The notes under the pieces: model-generated
The model's database searches: none
The model's input: only the letters and a program-made list of their open reading frames with translations
Told to the model about the DNA's origin: nothing
NCBI RefSeq assembly: GCF_024746815.1
Contig: NZ_CP080527.1
Span: 124,001-188,000 of the forward strand
Direction: 5' to 3'
DNA from: Mesorhizobium sp. AR07
Lineage (GTDB): Bacteria; Pseudomonadota; Alphaproteobacteria; Rhizobiales; Rhizobiaceae
Length of the DNA stretch: 64,000 nucleotides
Shown here: piece after piece, positions 17,459 to 25,709 of the stretch
Position numbering within the stretch: the first letter of the stretch is position 1
How the letters are laid out: every line of letters begins with the position of its first letter
Program-made: the position numbers and the translations under genes

Positions 17459-17824
17459 CTACATCGCGTTTGCAGGTGCGAAGAAGCAGTTTTCGTGCTC
17501 CTCGGTCGGATGCAGGCAGATGTGGAAATTGTCGTCGCCGGACGGAATGACCACGTCGTATGGCACGAAGTAGCGATTCTGATGAGTGACTTTCCGATGG
17601 TCGCCTGGTCGCAAGATGATCTCATAGCCATCGGGTCGCGGTGTTACTGTTTTGCTGGGAATCTTACCGCACTCTCCGGTCACCGGGTCGCCGTGACAGC
17701 AGGCCGGTGGATAGGTCCAGCTATCAGCGCTATGCGCAAACGCAGAGACATCCTTGAGCGCGGCAGCCGCGACGATCACGCCTGCCAAGCCCGCTATGCG
17801 TCGTGTTCCGACCGCATTCACCAA
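17459..17824 (-). CDS. Cys-rich exported hypothetical protein, convergent paralogue B
   Basis: A 121-residue protein with signal peptide (TRRIAGLAGVIVAAAALKDVSAFA). The mature region is SWTYPPACCHGDPVTGECGKIPSK, DGYEIILRPGDHRKV, NRYFVPYDVVIPSGDDNFHICLHP and NCFFAPANAM. Start is TTG at 17824 or GTG at 17821 after AGGGGACC. It ends 6 bases from the end of paralogue A on the opposite strand, a tail-to-tail arrangement. The conserved Cys-Cys, Asp-Asp and His-Ile-Cys blocks suggest a metal-binding or disulphide-stabilised periplasmic domain, but that is inference. Confidence 0.7.
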   Translation of the reverse strand: MVNAVGTRRIAGLAGVIVAAAALKDVSAFAHSADSWTYPPACCHGDPVTGECGKIPSKTVTPRPDGYEIILRPGDHRKVTHQNRYFVPYDVVIPSGDDNFHICLHPTEEHENCFFAPANAM

Positions 17825-17985
17825 TGGTCCCCTAAGCGGCGGCTAAGGTCGTCACAGCCTTTATACATCATAAGGCGGCACTAATGTAGGCCGGAAGCGT
17901 CTATGCTAAGACCGGCAAGGGACCGGGTGCGTGACACTCAAATGCCAAGCCAACGGCATAGTTCACAGTACTGGGGAAGATCCAA

Positions 17986-18123
17986 ATGCGAAGCTGCTGG
18001 ACCATTCTTGCTGCTCTGTTTGTCGCTCGTACCGCCTTCGCCTTTCAGTGTGAGAGCATAGCGGCCGTTGCGCCCCAGCCCAGCCAAAGTCTCGGTGAGA
18101 CTTGGCCGATATCGGCATCTTAA
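17986..18123 (+). CDS. Small exported peptide (45 aa)
   Basis: MRSCWTILAALFVARTAFA is a plausible signal peptide, followed by FQCESIAAVAPQPSQSLGETWPISAS and a stop. GGGGAAGA stands 5 bases before the ATG. The mature part is only about 26 residues, so it may also be the truncated start of a longer exported protein. No homologue recognised. Confidence 0.4.
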   Translation: MRSCWTILAALFVARTAFAFQCESIAAVAPQPSQSLGETWPISAS

Positions 18124-18139
18124 TCGGGCTCAATTTTTA

Positions 18140-18746
18140 CTAGGCGAGGCGAATGCTCTGGACTTCCAAGCCTTTCTTGCCTTGCCCGCATGCGACAACC
18201 ACCTTCTGTCCCTCCACCAGCGCACTGAGCCCTGAACGGGTCAGCGTGCTGGCATGAACGAAGACGTCCTTCTCACCGTTGTCAGGAGCTATGAAGCCGA
18301 AGCCCTTTTCGGGTTTGTACCACTTGACCGTGCCTCCGCTCTCTGGCTGCGCGCCCGTCTCGACGATGGTCGCTCCAGCGACGCGCATATGTGACGGAGT
18401 TTTCGCGATCTGATCGCCGATCTCCAGCACCTGCGCGACTTGATGACCTTTTGGACTTTTTTTCGACCGTGACCTTCAGAAGCGTCCCCTCGGCAACATC
18501 TCGGCTTCCGGCCGCCTCCAACACTCGGACGTGCAGATAGGCCTCCGTGCCGTCCGACAGTTTGACGAAGCCAAAACCCTTGGCGGCTGTGAACCACAAC
18601 ACCTCGGCGTCGACAGGGTGCGCGGTCACGGTCGCCGGGCGCTGAAAATAGCTTGGCTCGGAGGTCCGTTCCGAAAAGGAAACGGGGTCATCGTCGTGGC
18701 GATGCCCGCGTGGCTCGCGATGGTTTCGATATTTGCCCATGATCAT
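18140..18746 (-). pseudogene. Double cold-shock-domain protein, frameshifted at an A7 run
   Basis: The first domain is in one frame (AEVLWFTAAKGFGFVKLSDGTEAYLHVRVLEAAG...LLKVTVE). The second is in another (GGTVKWYKPEKGFGFIAPDNGEKDVFVHASTLTRSGLSALVEGQKVVVAC...EVQSIRLA). Both carry the RNA-binding FGF and VH motifs of cold-shock proteins. The switch falls in a run of seven A bases near 18463 (coding strand GTCGAAAAAAAGTCC). With one A removed the text continues VEKSPKGHQVAQVLEIGDQ without interruption, giving a roughly 200-residue two-domain protein with an N-terminal basic extension (MGKYRNHREPRGHRHDDD). Either a true lesion, a homopolymer sequencing error or slippage could explain it. Confidence 0.75.
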
Positions 18747-19283
18747 CTCGACTGGCTTGGATGGCGAACTACGCTACCGTCAAGATAATCTCAATCGGGC
18801 GACGCGTTTATGTCAAATGGCCATGATGGCCGCAGCTGTGCCCGGCCTATCGGTCGACTTTGAAACTAGATTCATTTCATCTGAAACAATAGGGCCGGCG
18901 AGTCGATTTGTTGACTCGTACAGGTTGTGCTCGAATGCATTGATGGCGGCGCGGGCGAACTGGATAAGAATGTCGCAATGTCGATCGACGAGCTTTGCAA
19001 TCGGCGTGGTATAGGCGGTCAGCAGACGAGCGTCGTCCCGCCTTTTTCGAACGAACATCTGGCGGCGTGATCGCGTTGGAGTTAGCAACCGCACTCGATG
19101 GACGCTTCCTTCCCCAACGTTACCAACCACGGCTGTCGCATTTGGCACATTTTTGTGTAGCCGCCAAAAGCCAAAAATCGCCACGACGCGTGGTGTTGAC
19201 GGGCCGACAATTATCGTACAAATACCGAATTAAATCGGTTCAGCCGCCTACGCGGCAATGCTTGCCCAACCACTTCGGGGACC
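18747..19283. other. Intergenic region upstream of nadQ
   Basis: No gene is firmly supported. A reverse-strand frame (18813-19184) includes AKLVDRHCDILIQFARAAINAFEHNLYES, which looks helical but is unrecognised. A TTGACG at 19196-19201 with CAAATA 17 bases downstream could be the promoter for nadQ. Confidence 0.35.
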
Positions 19284-20243
19284 ATGGACGATCGCGCAAA
19301 AGGCATCAGGAAAGGCAAGGCCTCAGTTAAGGCCAACGACGTCAAAGCCGACCTGATCGCCGTCGTTGTGGCAATGAACGGTGGGGGACCTTGTGTTCTC
19401 ACCGTTGGACAGGAAGCCGCGCTGCCCTCGGGGCCATTCGAGCTTGCTCATCGTTCGCCGCAGTCGGGCCTCAGGGGATGGGTGGAACAACAGACAGGCC
19501 AGCCGCTCGGTTATATCGAACAGCTCTACACCTTCGCCGATCGCGACCGGATCGGCGGTGAACAGCGCGTGATTTCGATCAGCTACCTCGCGCTCACCCA
19601 TCCAGACAAGGCTGGCGGCTCGGCCGGGCGCCACTGGGGAAGCTGGTACGACTATTTCCCGTGGGAGGATCACCGCTCCGGCACACCCGCGGTCGTGGAC
19701 GAATTGCGGCTGCGCCTCATCGAATGGGCAGACGGCGCTGACGACGGCGCGACGCGCCTCGACCGGCGACGGCGGGCAGCGATCGCCTTCGGCTTCGACG
19801 ACCGCCATTGGAACGAGGAACTTACGCTTCAACGCTATGAGCTGCTCTACGAGGCCGCCCTGGTGGAGGAAGCGATGCGCGGCGGATATTCGGCGGCGCC
19901 CACCTCGGTATCTGGCAAATCGATGATCGCCGATCACCGCCGCATCCTGGCAACGGCTATGGCGCGGCTGCGCTCCAAGATCAAATACCGGCCGGTCGTG
20001 TTCGAGCTGATGCCGCCGCTCTTCACACTTCTGCAGCTGCAGCGAACCGTGGAGGCGCTCTCCGGCAGGCTCATCAACAAGCCAAACTTCCGCCGGCTCA
20101 TCGAGCAGCAGGACCTCGTTGAGAAGACCGGTGAGACGACGGCGGAAACCGGCGGCCGGCCCGCGCGCCTCTACCGCTTCCGCCACAACATTCTCGACGA
20201 GAGGCCCGTGGCTGGGACAAAATTGCCGCTTGCGCGGGCTTGA
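19284..20243 (+). CDS. nadQ: NadQ-type Nudix-fold transcriptional regulator of NAD synthesis
   Basis: A 319-residue protein. The N-terminal Nudix-like domain (KADLIAVVVAMNGGGPCVLTVGQEAALPSGPFELAHRSPQSGLRGWVEQQTGQPLGYIEQLYTFADRDR) lacks an intact catalytic Nudix box, as expected for a sensor. The C-terminal winged-helix region is FELMPPLFTLLQLQRTVEALSGRLINKPNFRRLIEQQDLVEKTGETTAETGGRPARLYRFRHNIL. This matches NadQ/NrtR-like repressors that read NAD-related ligands and control nadABC in alphaproteobacteria. It sits directly upstream of nadA in the same direction, and an operator-like dyad lies between them, supporting local regulation. Confidence 0.85.
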   Translation: MDDRAKGIRKGKASVKANDVKADLIAVVVAMNGGGPCVLTVGQEAALPSGPFELAHRSPQSGLRGWVEQQTGQPLGYIEQLYTFADRDRIGGEQRVISISYLALTHPDKAGGSAGRHWGSWYDYFPWEDHRSGTPAVVDELRLRLIEWADGADDGATRLDRRRRAAIAFGFDDRHWNEELTLQRYELLYEAALVEEAMRGGYSAAPTSVSGKSMIADHRRILATAMARLRSKIKYRPVVFELMPPLFTLLQLQRTVEALSGRLINKPNFRRLIEQQDLVEKTGETTAETGGRPARLYRFRHNILDERPVAGTKLPLARA

Positions 20244-20268
20244 CATCGCTTATAGTCACAACGAATAT
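20240..20268 (+). promoter_or_regulatory. Probable nadA promoter
   Basis: TTGACA at 20240-20245, which contains the nadQ stop codon, is followed after 17 bases by GAATAT at 20263-20268. The -10 element lies inside the dyad described next, so a protein bound there would block RNA polymerase. Confidence 0.5.
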
Positions 20269-20297
20269 ATAGATCACTTATATTCATGTAGACTATA
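20251..20297. promoter_or_regulatory. Nested 47-bp dyad, candidate NadQ operator
   Basis: Two inverted repeats share one centre (20274). The outer arms are TATAGTC and GACTATA, the inner arms GAATATA and TATATTC, with 5-base spacers on both sides and a 9-base centre. The four arms are perfect. It lies in the nadQ-nadA gap, overlaps the -10 element and ends 3 bases before the nadA ribosome-binding site. The TATAGT-type arms resemble known operators of NrtR/NadQ regulators. Confidence 0.7.
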
Positions 20298-20309
20298 ACT
20301 GGAGGCTCG

Positions 20310-21284
20310 ATGAGCGCCGTCCTGCCTTCGGGCGCGTCCCTGTACGACCGCGTCCGGCGCGTCATCCCCGCGATCGAATGGCCGGTATTTGCCAGCGATA
20401 TCGATGCTATCCTTGCGCTGAAGCGGCAGCGAAATGCCGTCATCCTGGCGCACAACTACCAGACGCCGGAGATATTCCATTGCGTCGCAGATATCGTCGG
20501 CGACAGCCTGGCGCTTGCCCGCAAGGCGATGTCGACCGAAGCGGATGTCATTGTGCTGGCCGGGGTGCATTTCATGGCCGAGACGGCAAAGCTGCTCAAT
20601 CCGCAAAAGACGGTGCTCATTCCTGATTTGCGCGCAGGCTGTTCGCTGGCGGACTCGATTACCGCCGAGGACATCCGGCTGCTGCGGCAACGCTATCCGG
20701 GCGTGCCGGTCGTGACCTACGTCAACACGTCGGCCGAGGTCAAAGCCGAGTCCGACATCTGCTGCACGTCAGGCAATGCGAAAGCCGTCGTGGAATCGCT
20801 TGGTGTTCCCAGGGTGATCATGCTGCCGGATGAGTATCTGGCCCAGAACATCGCCGCCCAGACCGACGTCGAAATCATCGCCTGGAAAGGGCATTGCGAG
20901 GTACATGAGCGCTTTACGCCGGCCGACATCCGCCAGCTGCGCGAGGACCATCCCGGCGTGACGGTGCTGGCGCATCCCGAGTGCCCGCCGGAAGTGGTGG
21001 CCGCAGCCGATTTTTCCGGGTCGACCGCAGCGATGTCTGACTACGTCGAAAAGCGAAAGCCGCCCCGCGTCGTGCTGCTGACGGAATGCTCGATGAGCGA
21101 CAATGTCGCGCTCCAGCATCCGGAGCTCGAGTTCATCCGGCCCTGTAATTTGTGCCCGCACATGAAGCGGATAACGCTCGCCAACATCCGCGCCGCACTC
21201 GAAGAGAACTGCCATATCGTGACCATCGAGCCTGGAATCGCCGGGCGCGCGCGACTTGCCGTCGAGCGGATGCTCGCCGTATGA
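20310..21284 (+). CDS. nadA: Quinolinate synthase A
   Basis: A 324-residue NadA, which condenses iminoaspartate with dihydroxyacetone phosphate to quinolinate using a [4Fe-4S] cluster. Family motifs are AVILAHNYQTPEI, VADIVGDSLAL, VHFMAETAKLL, NTSAEVKAESDICCTSGNA, HPECPPEVV and CNLCPHMKRITL, with the cluster cysteines in the second, SDICCTS and CNLCPHM regions. GGAGG precedes the ATG by 4 bases. The stop overlaps nadB (ATGA). First gene of the NAD de novo operon. Confidence 0.97.
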   Translation: MSAVLPSGASLYDRVRRVIPAIEWPVFASDIDAILALKRQRNAVILAHNYQTPEIFHCVADIVGDSLALARKAMSTEADVIVLAGVHFMAETAKLLNPQKTVLIPDLRAGCSLADSITAEDIRLLRQRYPGVPVVTYVNTSAEVKAESDICCTSGNAKAVVESLGVPRVIMLPDEYLAQNIAAQTDVEIIAWKGHCEVHERFTPADIRQLREDHPGVTVLAHPECPPEVVAAADFSGSTAAMSDYVEKRKPPRVVLLTECSMSDNVALQHPELEFIRPCNLCPHMKRITLANIRAALEENCHIVTIEPGIAGRARLAVERMLAV

Positions 21285-22825
21285 GTGCGGATGTGCGCAG
21301 CTTCTTTGGCCGGCCCATCATCATTGGCGGCGGCATTGCTGGATTATTGACCGCGCTTCATCTGGCGCCAGAACCCGTGCTTGTTTTGTCCAGGACGCCG
21401 CTCGGATCTGAAGCATCGAGCGCGTGGGCACAGGGCGGGCTGGCTGCCAGTCTTGGCGTTGACGACGATCCGGCGCTGCACCTCGCCGATACGCTCGCCG
21501 CCGGGGATGGGCTGTGCGACGCAGACATCGCAAGCCGCATTCTCCATGCGGCTCCTAACGCGATTGAGGCCCTGGAAAACCTTGGGGTCCGCTTCGATCG
21601 GACGCCTGAAGGAGCACTGCGCCTTGGCTTGGAGGCCGCGCACCGCCGCCGGCGCATCGTTCATGCCGGCGGCGACGGCAGCGGACAGGAAATCATGCGC
21701 GCGCTGGTCGCCGCCGTACGAAACGCTCCGTCGATTGTGGTGGTCGAGGGTGTGGAGGCGCGGCGGCTGGCGGTGGAGTACAATACGGTCCGGGGCGTTT
21801 GGGCAAGCTGTTCGATGAGCCCCGTGTTCCTGGGTACGGGACGGGTCGTCCTCGCGACCGGCGGGATTGGCGGCCTGTTCCACGACTCGACAAACCCCCT
21901 CGGCAGCTGCGGACAGGGGCTGGCGCTCGCGGCGCGCGCGGGTGCTGTCCTTGCCGACCTGGAATTCATCCAGTTCCATCCGACCGCGCTTGACCGGCCG
22001 GATCGCCCGATGCCGCTGATCAGTGAAGCGGTTCGCGGTGAAGGCGCTGCGATTGTCGACGAAACGGGCCGACGTTTCCTTAAAGACTTGCATGACGCGG
22101 AACTCGCGCCACGCGACGTGGTGGCGCGCGCCATCTGGACCCATCTTTCGAACGGCCACCGGGCCTTTCTCGATGGACGACAAAAGCCCGGCCCGACATT
22201 TGCGCGGCAGTTTCCGACGATTGCATCAACCTGCCGGCGCGCCGGCATCGACCCGGAGCGCGACCTCATTCCGATACGGCCGGCCCAGCACTATCACATG
22301 GGCGGCATAGCGGTGGATCGGGAGGGACGCTCCTCCGTTGCCGGACTGTGGGCTTGCGGCGAAGTCGCCTCGACTGGACTGCACGGCGCCAACAGGCTTG
22401 CCAGCAACTCGCTGACCGAAGCTGTGGTGTGCGCGCGCTGGGTCGCCGAAAGCGTGGCGGGATCTGCGATCGGCGTCAGAACACGATCGACGGCACGCGA
22501 AATTCCTGCGCCCGATTCAGTCTCCTTGCGCCCCCTCCTCTCACGCACCCTTGGCGTGAAGCGTGATGGCGAGATGTTGCGCGAGGCCATTCGGACATTG
22601 CTTCCGCTGGCCAGACGCCACAATGCGGCGTCCGATCCCGCCGCAGTGGGACTGATGATCGCGGTTGCCGCCTTGCTGCGCCAGGAAAGCCGCGGCGCTC
22701 ACCACCGCACGGACTTTCCCGATCGTGCTGCCACCGCCCGCCGCTCCAGGCTCAGGCTTGACGAAGCCTTAGCGACAGCCGACGAACTCGCATGTTCGTC
22801 AACGCTTGAAGAGGTCGAGCCATGA
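21281..22825 (+). CDS. nadB: L-aspartate oxidase
   Basis: A 514-residue flavoprotein that oxidises L-aspartate to iminoaspartate for NadA. The FAD-binding motif IIIGGGIAGLLTALHL starts at residue 13, followed by SEASSAWAQGGLAASLG, LEFIQFHPTAL, HYHMGGIAVD and GEVASTGLHGANRLASNSLTEAVV, all diagnostic. The open frame extends upstream to 21152, but the ATG at 21281 overlaps the nadA stop and lies right before the FAD fold. Its stop overlaps nadC by 4 bases. Cytoplasmic. Confidence 0.97.
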   Translation: MSADVRSFFGRPIIIGGGIAGLLTALHLAPEPVLVLSRTPLGSEASSAWAQGGLAASLGVDDDPALHLADTLAAGDGLCDADIASRILHAAPNAIEALENLGVRFDRTPEGALRLGLEAAHRRRRIVHAGGDGSGQEIMRALVAAVRNAPSIVVVEGVEARRLAVEYNTVRGVWASCSMSPVFLGTGRVVLATGGIGGLFHDSTNPLGSCGQGLALAARAGAVLADLEFIQFHPTALDRPDRPMPLISEAVRGEGAAIVDETGRRFLKDLHDAELAPRDVVARAIWTHLSNGHRAFLDGRQKPGPTFARQFPTIASTCRRAGIDPERDLIPIRPAQHYHMGGIAVDREGRSSVAGLWACGEVASTGLHGANRLASNSLTEAVVCARWVAESVAGSAIGVRTRSTAREIPAPDSVSLRPLLSRTLGVKRDGEMLREAIRTLLPLARRHNAASDPAAVGLMIAVAALLRQESRGAHHRTDFPDRAATARRSRLRLDEALATADELACSSTLEEVEP

Positions 22826-23676
22826 ACCTCTCGCCGCTTCCCGCAATCATGCTCGAGCCCCTGGTGCGGGCAGCGCTTCTGGAAGATCTCGGCCGGGCCG
22901 GTGATCTGACGACCGACGCCATCGTTCCGAAGGACCTTCGGGCAACGACCGTGCTTTCGGCACGACAGAGTGGAGTTGTCGCGGGGCTCGATCTGGCGAT
23001 GCTCGCTTTCAGGCTGATCGATGAGAGGATCGAGAGTACGCTTGAGTGCCCGGACGGCGGCGAGGTGGCGCAAGGACAGACCATAGCGTCGGTGAGCGGG
23101 CCGGCTGGAGCCATTCTCACCGCCGAACGCACCGCGCTTAATTTCCTCAGCCATCTGAGCGGCATCGCCACGGCGACGGCATCGATCGTCAATGCCATCC
23201 ACGACCACAAGGCGAAAATCGTCTGCACCCGCAAGACGACGCCCGGTTTGCGGGCAGTCGAAAAATACGCGGTGCGCGCTGGTGGCGGCGCCAATCACCG
23301 TTTCGGCCTCGACGACGCCATCCTGATCAAGGACAACCATATCGCCATGGCCGGAGGAATCCGCCCGGCCATTGAACGAGCGCGTGCGAGTGTCGGCCAT
23401 CTCGTCAAGATCGAGGTCGAAGTCGATACGCTGGCCCAGTTGGAAGATGTCCTGGCTCTCGCCCCCGACGCTGTGCTGCTCGACAACATGTCGGTCGAGG
23501 AATTGCGCCATGCGGTATCGATGGTCGCCGGTCGATGCATCACCGAAGCATCGGGCAGTATCACCGCCGCCGCGGCGCCAGCAGTCGCCGCGACCGGCGT
23601 CGATATGATCTCCATCGGCTGGCTAACCCACAGCGCGCCGATCCTGGATATCGGCCTTGATTATCGGGACTCATGA
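22822..23676 (+). CDS. nadC: Quinolinate phosphoribosyltransferase (decarboxylating)
   Basis: A 284-residue NadC, which converts quinolinate and PRPP to nicotinate mononucleotide. Motifs include LEDLGRAGDLTTDAIVP, TAERTALNFLSHLSGIAT, CTRKTTPGLRAVEKYAVRAGGGANHRFGLDDAILIKDNH, EVEVDTLAQLEDVL, VLLDNMSVEELRHAV and EASGSITAAAAPAVAATGVDMISIGWLTHSA. The ATG overlaps the nadB stop. 100 bases separate it from bioB, without a clear terminator, so read-through into the biotin genes is likely. Confidence 0.97.
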   Translation: MNLSPLPAIMLEPLVRAALLEDLGRAGDLTTDAIVPKDLRATTVLSARQSGVVAGLDLAMLAFRLIDERIESTLECPDGGEVAQGQTIASVSGPAGAILTAERTALNFLSHLSGIATATASIVNAIHDHKAKIVCTRKTTPGLRAVEKYAVRAGGGANHRFGLDDAILIKDNHIAMAGGIRPAIERARASVGHLVKIEVEVDTLAQLEDVLALAPDAVLLDNMSVEELRHAVSMVAGRCITEASGSITAAAAPAVAATGVDMISIGWLTHSAPILDIGLDYRDS

Positions 23677-23776
23677 TCGACTACAAACGGACGGCAGCGG
23701 GCCGATAAGCCTTCCAGTCGCCGTCAATCCGCCAGCAAAGAAGCCGTAACGCCGGAACCCAGGGAACAGGACAGGG

Positions 23777-24775
23777 ATGCACGCATCGAATTCGACGAAG
23801 ACAATGCCACAGGCGCAATGCAACGATGGCGGGATGTGGACCCTGGAGAAGGCTCGGGCTGTCCACGACGCTCCCTTCAACAATCTCCTCTTCCTCGCGC
23901 AAACCGTCCACCGCGAGAATTTCGATCCCAACAAGGTCCAGCTCAGCCGGCTTCTCAGCATCAAGACCGGCGGCTGTCCGGAGGATTGCGGCTATTGCAG
24001 CCAGTCGGCCCATCATGAAACTGGCTTGAAGGCGTCGAAGCTGATGGAGGTCAGGCGCGTCATCGCCGAAGCGACCAAGGCGCGTGATGCCGGCGCCACC
24101 CGCTATTGCATGGGCGCCGCCTGGCGCAATCCCAAGGCGCGCGACATGGATGCGGTCGTTGCGACGGTCGAAGGCGTCAAGGCGCTGGGCATGGAGACCT
24201 GCATGACGCTCGGCATGCTCGATCTTGAGCAGACCGCTCGCCTGAAACAGGCTGGTCTCGACTATTACAACCACAACATCGATACGTCGGAACGCTACTA
24301 TAGCGAGATCATCAGCACGCGCAGCTTTGCTGACCGGCTCGAAACACTCGAGCTTGTCCGCCAATCCGGCATCAAGGTCTGCTGTGGCGGCATTGTCGGC
24401 ATGGGCGAAGAGCCGGTGGACCGGATCGACATGCTGGTGACGCTGGCCAACCTGCCGGCACATCCGCAAAGCGTTCCGATCAACATGCTGATCCCGATCG
24501 CCGGCACCCCGCTGGCCGAAGCCAGGCCCATCGAGCCGATCGAATTCGTGCGCGTGATCGCGCTGGCGCGCATCATGATGCCGAAATCACATGTGCGTCT
24601 TTCGGCGGGCCGCACCGCCATGACCGACGAGATGCAGGCGCTGTGCTTCTTTGCCGGCGCCAACTCGATCTTCGTCGGCGACACGCTGCTGACGGCGGAC
24701 AATCCCGGCGAAGACAAGGATAGTCAGCTGTTCCGGCGTCTCGGCATCGAGCCGATGGAACGCGAGGCGCAATGA
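23777..24775 (+). CDS. bioB: Biotin synthase
   Basis: A 332-residue radical-SAM enzyme that inserts sulfur into dethiobiotin. The radical-SAM cysteines are C67, C71 and C74 in GGCPEDCGYCSQS. Further motifs are RYCMGAAWRNPK, ETCMTLGML, YYNHNIDTSERYY, CCGGIVGMGE, INMLIPIAGTPL and the VRLSAGR segment whose Arg binds the auxiliary cluster. The start follows GGGAACAGGACAGGG. The stop overlaps the bioF remnant in ATGA. It shows no lesion, so biotin formation from dethiobiotin should work. Confidence 0.97.
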   Translation: MHASNSTKTMPQAQCNDGGMWTLEKARAVHDAPFNNLLFLAQTVHRENFDPNKVQLSRLLSIKTGGCPEDCGYCSQSAHHETGLKASKLMEVRRVIAEATKARDAGATRYCMGAAWRNPKARDMDAVVATVEGVKALGMETCMTLGMLDLEQTARLKQAGLDYYNHNIDTSERYYSEIISTRSFADRLETLELVRQSGIKVCCGGIVGMGEEPVDRIDMLVTLANLPAHPQSVPINMLIPIAGTPLAEARPIEPIEFVRVIALARIMMPKSHVRLSAGRTAMTDEMQALCFFAGANSIFVGDTLLTADNPGEDKDSQLFRRLGIEPMEREAQ

Positions 24776-25062
24776 ACGATGCACTTCTTGCCCGCTATGA
24801 CGCATCCTTGCGCGGACTGGCGCGCAACGATCGCCTGCGGACGCTGTCGCCGCGCGCCGGGCTCGACTTCTCGTCAAACGGCTATCTCGGCCTTGCCTCT
24901 TCCAAAAGACTTGGCGAGGCGCTTGCGGCGGCGATCACGCGGGGAACGCCGGTCGGCGCCACCGGGTCGCGGCTGTTGCGAGGCAATGCACCTGAGCATG
25001 TCGCCGAACCGGAGATTTCCGCCATGGTCGAGGCGCTCGTTGAGGTGTTGGCCCAAACATGA
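24772..25062 (+). pseudogene. bioF: bioF with a large internal in-frame deletion
   Basis: The first 76 residues are a normal 8-amino-7-oxononanoate synthase start (LDFSSNGYLGLASSKRLGEALAAAI, then VGATGSRLLRGNAPEHV). The last 17 (EISAMVEALVEVLAQ) are a normal C-terminus. Full-length BioF is about 370-390 residues, so some 280 residues are missing, including the PLP-binding lysine and most of the active site. The reading frame is kept across the joint and the ATGA overlaps with bioB and the bioD region are retained. The 96-residue product cannot be an active enzyme, so pathway function needs another bioF elsewhere. Confidence 0.9.
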
Positions 25063-25073
25063 CCGGAGGCGGC

Positions 25074-25709
25074 ATGACCCAACGCATCGTCATCACCGGA
25101 ACCGACACCGGAATTGGCAAGACCGTGTTTGCGGCCGGGCTGGCCGGCCTGCTCGACGGCTTCTATTGGAAGCCGGTTCAATCGGGTCTCGACGGCGAGA
25201 CCGACAGCGAGGTGGTTGCGCGGCTTGCTGGCCTGCCGTCGGGGCGCGTGCTGCCGGAAGCCTACCGCTTGAACAGCCCACTTTCGCCGCACCGTTCGGC
25301 CGAGATCGACGGCATATCGATCGAGGCGGCAGATCTTTCATTTCCGGTCCTGCCGGCGCCGCTGGTTATCGAGGGCGCGGGTGGGCTGATGGTGCCGCTC
25401 AACCGGCGCACAAGGTTCATCGACATCTTCGCTGAGTGGCAGCTACCGGTCATTCTGTGCGCCCGCACCACGCTCGGCACCATCAACCACACGTTGTTGT
25501 CGATCGAGGCCCTGCGCGCCCGCTCCATCCCGCTGGCGGGCATCGCCTTCATCGGCGATGAGATGGCCGATACGCAACGGACAATCGTGGAATTCAGCGG
25601 TGCGCCGCAGCTCGGCAGGCTACCGCACCTCGTTCCGCTGACGGACAAAACGCTGAGAGACGCAATGATTGCCGGCTTCGCCTTCGCCTCGATTACAGGA
25701 GATGACTGA
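25074..25709 (+). CDS. bioD: Dethiobiotin synthetase
   Basis: An ATP-dependent carboxylase-cyclase turning 7,8-diaminopelargonate into dethiobiotin. P-loop VITGTDTGIGKT near the N-terminus, then YWKPVQSGL, the VIEGAGGLMVPL loop and the LCARTTLGTINHTLLSIEAL segment. ATG at 25074 has GGAGG 5 bases upstream. An ATG at 25059 overlapping the bioF stop is possible, with 5 extra residues. The stop overlaps bioA by one base (TGATG). Length of 211 residues is normal. Confidence 0.95.
   Translation: MTQRIVITGTDTGIGKTVFAAGLAGLLDGFYWKPVQSGLDGETDSEVVARLAGLPSGRVLPEAYRLNSPLSPHRSAEIDGISIEAADLSFPVLPAPLVIEGAGGLMVPLNRRTRFIDIFAEWQLPVILCARTTLGTINHTLLSIEALRARSIPLAGIAFIGDEMADTQRTIVEFSGAPQLGRLPHLVPLTDKTLRDAMIAGFAFASITGDD

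Noticed and set aside
21344..22183. 279-codon reverse-strand frame inside nadB
   Set aside because: Shadow of a highly conserved forward gene.
23677..23776. BioR operator (TTAT-N2-ATAA type) before bioB
   Set aside because: No such palindrome was found in the gap.
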